A stretch of DNA of 64,000 nucleotides from Streptomyces albireticuli (GTDB lineage Bacteria; Actinomycetota; Actinomycetes; Streptomycetales; Streptomycetaceae), in contig NZ_CP021744.1 in NCBI RefSeq assembly GCF_002192455.1, positions 5,117,501 to 5,181,500 on the forward strand, in the 5' to 3' direction. Under the pieces are notes generated by a model, which worked only from the letters and a program-made list of their open reading frames with translations, had not been told where the DNA came from and searched no databases. The position numbers were made by a program, and so were the translations under genes. Numbering within the stretch: the stretch's first letter is position 1; each line of letters opens with the position of its first letter. Positions 59,360-64,000 of the stretch are shown here, one piece after another.

Positions 59360-60382
59360 TCAGCTGGCCCGGCTCCCGGCTTCCTCCGTGGTCTCCACGC
59401 GAACCTCCTGCCGCAGCTTGGCCGTCCGGTTCGCGGCCTCCTCGATCCCGAGGTCCAGGCCCTGCACGATCAGGGAGGCGTCCAGGGCGAAGACCGTGCC
59501 GACCGTGGACTTGTCGGCCCAGATGCACAGCGGCATCCGGAGCTCCTTGGAACCGGGCGAGTTCGGCTTGCTCCACTTGCTCACCTGGCACTTCAGCACC
59601 GCGTCGCCCAGCCCCGCCGGGGACATCCGCTGCGGGCTGCCTTCGAACTCGGTCTTCGAGTCCTTGTCCTTGTCCTTGGCGGCGCTGTTCGCGATGTCCT
59701 TGAACAGGCCGTCCACGACCGCCTCGGGGTCCCGGACGTCGTCGGCCCAGGCGCCCGTGAACCGCAGCAGCTTCTGGGCGCGCTTGTCCTCACCGGACTT
59801 GTAGGCGCCCGTGACGTTCTGCGGGTTGACGACGCCCAGCAGCCTGAGGGTGTTCAGGTCCTTGGAGTCGAAGCCGCCCGTGGAGTCCCCGGCGTCCTTC
59901 TTGTAGTCGCCCAGGACCACGTCGGGCGCGACGAGCTTGTACCGCTTCGCCGGAGCGGGCGACGCGGAGGAGGCGCTGGGAGCGGGGCTCGCCGAGTTCT
60001 TGCCGTCGGCCTTGTCGGCCTTGTCGTCGCTCTTGTCGCCCCCGGCCACGAGGACGACGCCCGCCACGATCGCCGCGACGAGCACGACCGCGCCGGCCGC
60101 GATGCCGATCATCTTGCCCTTGCCGCCGCCCTGCGGGGGTATCGGCGGCGGGTACTGCCCGGGCGCGCCCGGACCCCCGTACGGCTGCCCGTACGGGTTC
60201 GGGGGCTGCGGAGCCGCTCCGTACGGGCCCGGCTGCTGGGGAGCCCCGTACGCGGGCGGCGGGGGGTACCCCTGGCCGGGACCGGGCTGGGCCGGCTGCC
60301 CGTACGGGTTCGACGACGGCGGTTGCGCCGGCGGCTGCGGCGGCTGCTGGGGCAGCGGCGGTCCTGGCTGGTGCTGGCTCAT
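59360..60382 (-). CDS. Membrane-anchored protein with Pro/Gln-rich head (array gene 3)
   Basis: 340 residues beginning MSQHQPGPPLPQQPPQPPAQ. Pro/Tyr/Gly/Gln-rich cytoplasmic head to about 86, GGGKGKMIG, membrane helix about 92-114, a Lys/Asp then Ser/Ala/Pro linker (115-145) and an extracellular domain. The domain shares GAWADDVRDPEAVVDGLFKDIA and TEFEGSPQRMSP with gene 4. Its cysteine pair Cys265...Cys286 is followed by IWADKSTVG, with 20 residues between. Ends near ETTEEAGSRAS. Unknown function; likely disulfide-bonded domain outside the membrane. Confidence 0.85.
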   Translation of the reverse strand: MSQHQPGPPLPQQPPQPPAQPPSSNPYGQPAQPGPGQGYPPPPAYGAPQQPGPYGAAPQPPNPYGQPYGGPGAPGQYPPPIPPQGGGKGKMIGIAAGAVVLVAAIVAGVVLVAGGDKSDDKADKADGKNSASPAPSASSASPAPAKRYKLVAPDVVLGDYKKDAGDSTGGFDSKDLNTLRLLGVVNPQNVTGAYKSGEDKRAQKLLRFTGAWADDVRDPEAVVDGLFKDIANSAAKDKDKDSKTEFEGSPQRMSPAGLGDAVLKCQVSKWSKPNSPGSKELRMPLCIWADKSTVGTVFALDASLIVQGLDLGIEEAANRTAKLRQEVRVETTEEAGSRAS

Positions 60383-60406
60383 GTGGGGGTCCCCCTAGGG
60401 TTCGTG

Positions 60407-61138
60407 CTACTTCTTCTTGCGTATCTCGGTGCGGACCTTGGCCGTGACCTCGGACAGCTCCTTGGCGGACAGCCCCTTGGTCTTGCCTTCCGCGACGCCC
60501 TGCATGTTGTCGGCCGTGACCATGCCGAGGACGCCCTTGTCACCCCACACGCAGGTGCTGGTCTCCAGCGCGCCGCCCATGGGCGCGCCCCCGTCGAAGG
60601 TGTACGTGGTCTTCGAATCGGTGCACTTCAGCACCGCGCCCTTGAAGCCGGCCGGACGGTAGTCCTTGTACGGGGTCGTCTCCGTCTTGGCCCCGGGGAC
60701 CTTCTGCTCGTCCTTCTGTTCCTTCTCCATCTTGGCGAGCATCGTCTCCACGCTCTTCGCGGGATCCGGGATGTCCCCGTGCACGCCGATGACGCGGAGG
60801 CTCTGCTTCTCGGCGTTCGTGTACGAGCCGTCGGCGCCGTCCGCGTTCTCGATGCCGAACGCCTTCATCTCCTCGGTGTCCGAGTCGCTCGGCGGCTCCG
60901 GCTTGTCGTCGCCGTCCGAGGAGTCCTTCTTGAACTTGCCGTCCACGAGGGTGTCCGGCATCACGATCGTGTACGAGGCCGCGTCCTCGCTCTCGTCACC
61001 GCCGAGGAGGTAGACGCCCCCCGCGACGAGGGCGCCCACCACCACGAGCGCGCCGGCCCCGATGCCGATGGCCTTGCCCTTGCCCTTGCTCTTCGCGGCG
61101 GAGGGCGGCTGGGCCTGCCCCGGCTGGTTGTCGTTCAT
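60407..61138 (-). CDS. Membrane-anchored protein with short head (array gene 2)
   Basis: 243 residues from ATG 61138 (MNDNQPGQAQPPSAAKSKGKGKAIG), so the cytoplasmic head is only about 23 residues. Membrane helix 24-46. The extracellular domain has YTIVMPDTLVDGKFKKD, FGIENADG, YTNAEKQSLRVIGVHGDIPDP and GAVLKC172...C196VWGD. It is closest to array gene 1. An in-frame extension to 61423 overlaps gene 1 and is not real. Ends VRTEIRKKK. Confidence 0.85.
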   Translation of the reverse strand: MNDNQPGQAQPPSAAKSKGKGKAIGIGAGALVVVGALVAGGVYLLGGDESEDAASYTIVMPDTLVDGKFKKDSSDGDDKPEPPSDSDTEEMKAFGIENADGADGSYTNAEKQSLRVIGVHGDIPDPAKSVETMLAKMEKEQKDEQKVPGAKTETTPYKDYRPAGFKGAVLKCTDSKTTYTFDGGAPMGGALETSTCVWGDKGVLGMVTADNMQGVAEGKTKGLSAKELSEVTAKVRTEIRKKK

Positions 61139-61203
61139 GTGGGGGTTCCTCGGGGCTCGGTGCGCTGTGCTGTCGCGTGTGGGGAGGGTTGCTATTTGGG
61201 GGG

Positions 61204-62154
61204 CTACTTGTTCTTGCGGACTTCGTTGCGGATCTTGGCGGTGGCCTCGGCGAGGTCCTTGGCGGACATCACGTTGCCGGTGGCACCCGAGGTGCCCATC
61301 GAGCTCTTCGAGACCCGGTGCTGGACCACGCCGACCGCGCTGGTGTCGCTCCAGAAGCAGATGGAGGTCTCGGAGGACGACGAGATGGTGCCGTAGGTGG
61401 CGGTGGTCTTCTCGGACTTGCACTTCAGGACCGCGCCGTCGAAGCCGCTGGGCGTGAACGCCGTGAAGGGCGTGACCGTCTCGGTCTGGCTCTTGGTCAG
61501 ACCCTGCATCTTCCTCTGGTTCTCCTCCGACTTGGCGATCATCGCGTCGGCGGTCTTCTTCGGGTCCGCGATCGTGCCGTAGACGCCGCTGACCCCCAGG
61601 CTCTGCTTCTCGGCGTTGGTGTACGCCTCGGAGACGACCGTGCCGTTCTCGATGCCGTACTGCTTGGCGTCCTTGTCGTCGGCCACGCTCTTGGGGGCCT
61701 TGTCCGGGGTGGAGGCGGAAGCCTTCGTGTACTTCCCGTCCAGCAGGGTCTCCGGCATCACCATCGTGTAAGGCGCCACCTCCCCGTCACTCCCGCCCAT
61801 GAAGTACACGGCACCGCCCACGAGCGCGCCCACGACCACCAGGGCGCCGATCGTGATGCCGATGGCCTTCCCCTTGCCCCCGCCCTGCGGCGGCACCGGC
61901 GGCGGGTACTGGCCCGGCATGCCCGGCTGCTGGCCGTAAGGCTGCTGGCCGTACGGGCCCGGCTGCTGGGGGGCGCCGTAAGGGGGCTGCGGCGCGCCGT
62001 AGGGGGCCTGGGGCTGGCCCGCGTACGGCGGCGGGGGCGGCGGGGCCTGCTGGGGGTAACCGTAGCCGGGCTGGCCGGGGGCGCCGCCCTGGCCGTACGG
62101 GCCGGGCTGCTGGGGCGGCTGCTGGCCGTAGGGGCCCGGCTGGTTGTAGCTCAT
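61204..62154 (-). CDS. Membrane-anchored protein with PYGQ-rich head (array gene 1)
   Basis: First gene of the array; 316 residues starting MSYNQPGPYGQQPPQQ. Pro/Tyr/Gly/Gln-rich head to about 92, GGGKGKAIG, membrane helix 98-120. The extracellular domain has YTMVMPETLLDGKYTK, YGIENGT, YTNAEKQSLGVSGVYGTIADP and GAVLKC245...C266FWSD. Ends ATAKIRNEVRKNK. Its start faces valS across a 225-bp divergent region that must hold both promoters. The strong shared signatures with gene 2 indicate a relatively recent duplication. Confidence 0.85.
   Translation of the reverse strand: MSYNQPGPYGQQPPQQPGPYGQGGAPGQPGYGYPQQAPPPPPPYAGQPQAPYGAPQPPYGAPQQPGPYGQQPYGQQPGMPGQYPPPVPPQGGGKGKAIGITIGALVVVGALVGGAVYFMGGSDGEVAPYTMVMPETLLDGKYTKASASTPDKAPKSVADDKDAKQYGIENGTVVSEAYTNAEKQSLGVSGVYGTIADPKKTADAMIAKSEENQRKMQGLTKSQTETVTPFTAFTPSGFDGAVLKCKSEKTTATYGTISSSSETSICFWSDTSAVGVVQHRVSKSSMGTSGATGNVMSAKDLAEATAKIRNEVRKNK
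61900..62150 (-). repeat. PYG/PPYG/GPYGQ coding repeats in array gene 1
   Basis: About ten imperfect Pro-Tyr-Gly and Gly-Pro-Tyr-Gly-Gln units in the cytoplasmic head of array gene 1, with interspersed Pro runs (QQAPPPPPPYAGQPQ). Low-complexity coding repeat. Confidence 0.7.
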
Positions 62155-62379
62155 CGCGTCGTGTCTCTCTTCGAATCCGTGGGGGGAGTGGCAGAGTCTC
62201 GTGACAGTCCGATCATCCTTCCTGATCTCTTACGCGGGCTTTACCACGAGGTGGCAACGGTTTCGGAACAGTTGCCCGGCAAGAGCCGCACCCCACGGCC
62301 CGCGCGCCCCGCCCGCACCCCGCGCACGCCGCCCCGAATGGATTCGTAACCCCCGCGCACGCCCCCGTAGACTTCTCCC

Positions 62380-64000
62380 GTGACCGAGAACACTCAGCGC
62401 CCCGACAGCGGGCCGAACGACAGCAACCCCGAACTGCCGACCCAGTACGCGCCGGCCGATGTAGAGGGGCCGCTGTACGAGCGCTGGGTAGAGCGGGGCT
62501 ACTTCGAGGCCGACGCGAAGAGCGACAAAGAGCCGTACACCATCGTCATCCCGCCGCCGAACGTCACGGGCTCGCTCCACCTGGGCCACGCCTTCGAGCA
62601 CACGCTGATCGACGCCCTCACGCGTCGCAAGCGCATGCAGGGCTTCGAGGTCCTGTGGCAGCCCGGCATGGACCACGCCGGCATCGCCACACAGAACGTG
62701 GTCGAGCGTGAGCTGGCCAAGGAGGGCAAGTCCCGGCACGACCTCGGCCGCGAGGCGTTCGTCGAGCGCGTGTGGCAGTGGAAGGCCGAGTCGGGCGGCC
62801 AGATCTCGGGGCAGATGCGCCGCCTCGGTGACGGTGTTGCCTGGTCGCGCGAGCGCTTCACCATGGACGAGGGCCTCTCCAAGGCCGTCCAGACGATCTT
62901 CAAGAAGCTCTACGACGACGAGCTGATCTACCGCGCCGAGCGCATCATCAACTGGTGCCCGCGCTGCCTGACCGCCATCTCGGACATCGAGGTGGAGTAC
63001 CAGAACGACGAGGGCGAGCTCGTCTCGATCCGCTACGGCGAGGGTGACGCCTCCATCGTCGTCGCCACGACCCGCGCCGAGACGATGCTCGGCGACACCG
63101 CCGTCGCCGTCCACCCCGAGGACGAGCGCTACAAGCACCTGGTCGGCACCGAGATCGAGCTGCCGCTCACCGGCCGCCGCATCCCCGTCGTCGCCGACGA
63201 GCACGTCGACCCGGAGTTCGGCACGGGCGCCGTCAAGGTCACCCCGGCCCACGACCCGAACGACTTCGAGATCGGCCAGCGGCACGACCTGCCGTCGCTC
63301 ACCGTCCTGGACGAGCGCGCGGTGATCACCGCGCACGGCCCCTTCCAGGGCCTGGACCGCATGGAGGCGCGCAGCGCCATCGTCGCGGCCCTGCGCGCCG
63401 AGGGCCGCATCGTCGCCGAGAAGCGCCCGTACGAGCACTCCGTCGGCCACTGCTCGCGCTGCAAGACGACCATCGAGCCCCGGCTGTCGATGCAGTGGTG
63501 GGTCAAGGTCGGCCCGCTGGCCGAGTCGGCCAGCAAGGCGGTCCGGGACGGCGACGTCGCCATCCACCCGAAGGAGATGGAGTCCCGCTACTTCGGCTGG
63601 GTCGACAACCTCCACGACTGGTGCATCTCGCGCCAGCTGTGGTGGGGCCACCGCATCCCGGTCTGGTACGGCCCGAACGGCGAGATGGTCTGCGTCGGAC
63701 CGGACGACGAGGCGCCCACGGGCGAGGGCTGGCACCAGGAGACGGACGTCCTGGACACCTGGTTCTCCTCCGGCCTGTGGCCCTTCTCCACGCTCGGCTG
63801 GCCCGAGAAGACCGAGAGCGTCGAGAAGTTCTACCCGAACTCCGTCCTGGTCACCGGCTACGACATCCTCTTCTTCTGGGTCGTCCGGATGATGATGTTC
63901 GGCATGTACGCGATGGACGGCAAGCCGCCGTTCCACACCATCGCCCTGCACGGCATGGTCCGCGACCAGTTCGGCAAGAAGATGTCGAAGTCCTTCGGCA
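62380..64000 (+). CDS. valS: Valyl-tRNA synthetase (3' end outside window)
   Basis: Class I aminoacyl-tRNA synthetase charging tRNA-Val. The visible 540 residues start MTENTQRPDSGPNDSNPELPTQ (GTG 62380). The HIGH motif is in PPPNVTGSLHLGHAFEH. The connective editing domain is at about 220-340 (TTRAETMLGDTAVAVHP, GTGAVKVTPAHDPND). WWGHRIPVWY and DVLDTWFSSGLWPFS follow, and the KMSKS loop (GKKMSKSFG) is the last sequence before the window ends. Roughly 330 more residues are expected. No T-box-like leader is visible in the 225-bp upstream region. Confidence 0.97.
   Translation, partial: MTENTQRPDSGPNDSNPELPTQYAPADVEGPLYERWVERGYFEADAKSDKEPYTIVIPPPNVTGSLHLGHAFEHTLIDALTRRKRMQGFEVLWQPGMDHAGIATQNVVERELAKEGKSRHDLGREAFVERVWQWKAESGGQISGQMRRLGDGVAWSRERFTMDEGLSKAVQTIFKKLYDDELIYRAERIINWCPRCLTAISDIEVEYQNDEGELVSIRYGEGDASIVVATTRAETMLGDTAVAVHPEDERYKHLVGTEIELPLTGRRIPVVADEHVDPEFGTGAVKVTPAHDPNDFEIGQRHDLPSLTVLDERAVITAHGPFQGLDRMEARSAIVAALRAEGRIVAEKRPYEHSVGHCSRCKTTIEPRLSMQWWVKVGPLAESASKAVRDGDVAIHPKEMESRYFGWVDNLHDWCISRQLWWGHRIPVWYGPNGEMVCVGPDDEAPTGEGWHQETDVLDTWFSSGLWPFSTLGWPEKTESVEKFYPNSVLVTGYDILFFWVVRMMMFGMYAMDGKPPFHTIALHGMVRDQFGKKMSKSFG

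Noticed and set aside
59160..62150. Possible CRISPR or minisatellite array suggested by repeated TACGG/CCGTA words
   Set aside because: The repeats are coding PYGQ units of irregular length within open genes, without spacers or cas genes.
62155..62379. T-box or other amino-acid-sensing leader in front of valS
   Set aside because: No T-box consensus or antiterminator/terminator pair is visible, and the region is only 225 bp shared with a divergent gene.

Overview
The window is chromosomal DNA from a Streptomyces species. Base composition is very high in G+C and codon third positions are almost all G or C. GTG and even TTG starts are common. The gene content is typical of the genus: melC tyrosinase pair, csn-type chitosan-oligosaccharide operon, ClpP1/ClpP2/ClpX, a sodF-like superoxide dismutase behind a Nur-like box, two PepN aminopeptidases and a helix-turn-helix DUF5753 regulator. 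From memory, the gene order resembles the valS-clpX-clpP-tig-sodF-pepN-asd-malQ-csn part of the S. coelicolor core chromosome. I see no insertion sequence, prophage, integrase, CRISPR array or rRNA. The only RNA genes are tRNA-Gly(TCC) and tRNA-Pro(TGG).

Layout. 1-634: 5' part of a one-pass membrane protein (minus). 907-2173: melC1-melC2 (minus). 2604-9471: six-gene csnR-E-F-G-H-K operon (minus), with a perfect ROK palindrome in front of csnR. 9616-12045: FusB-like zinc protein, MscS channel and HNH nuclease. 12181-18323: secreted GH84 hexosaminidase-like protein (minus), then a 67-aa repeat peptide, malQ and a small membrane protein (plus). 18554-20674: HTH regulator and acyl-ACP desaturase. 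20752-26336: pepN, TerD-like protein, DUF1203 protein and asd. 26544-31462: subtilase and a Tat-exported metallophosphoesterase. 31491-37598: AbiEi-like/nuclease-fold protein, second pepN, DsbA-fold protein, an unknown protein and SOD. 37775-45853: three AAT-type amino-acid permeases around bioY, an LPRTG surface protein and a divergent Ser/Thr kinase. 46029-52111: rpiB, Nei-type glycosylase, Eis-like acetyltransferase, SpoIIE-type phosphatase, small HD hydrolase, acyltransferase and a small membrane protein. 52217-57260: two tRNAs, tig, clpP1, clpP2 and clpX. 57281-62154: a flavoprotein and five tandem paralogous membrane-anchored proteins. 62380-64000: valS, running off the end.

How genes work together. 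The csn operon encodes uptake (lipoprotein and two permeases), cleavage (NAD-dependent GH4) and phosphorylation (kinase) of glucosamine-type oligosaccharides under a ROK repressor. Trigger factor, ClpP1, ClpP2 and ClpX form a protein-folding and degradation block. A ClgR-like box lies upstream of clpP1. Control sites legible in the sequence also include a Nur-like box before the SOD gene, a candidate two-repeat PHO box before the phosphoesterase, and a cluster of TACGG palindromes before the desaturase.

The least explained part is the 57.9-62.2 kb array. It holds five adjacent genes with a common plan: Pro/Tyr/Gln-rich cytoplasmic tail, one membrane helix, and an extracellular domain with a conserved cysteine pair followed by Trp. 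Other candidates are the GH84 enzyme, whose Asp-Asp catalytic pair reads Gln-Asp, and the divergent LPRTG-protein/kinase pair with an inverted repeat abutting the kinase start.
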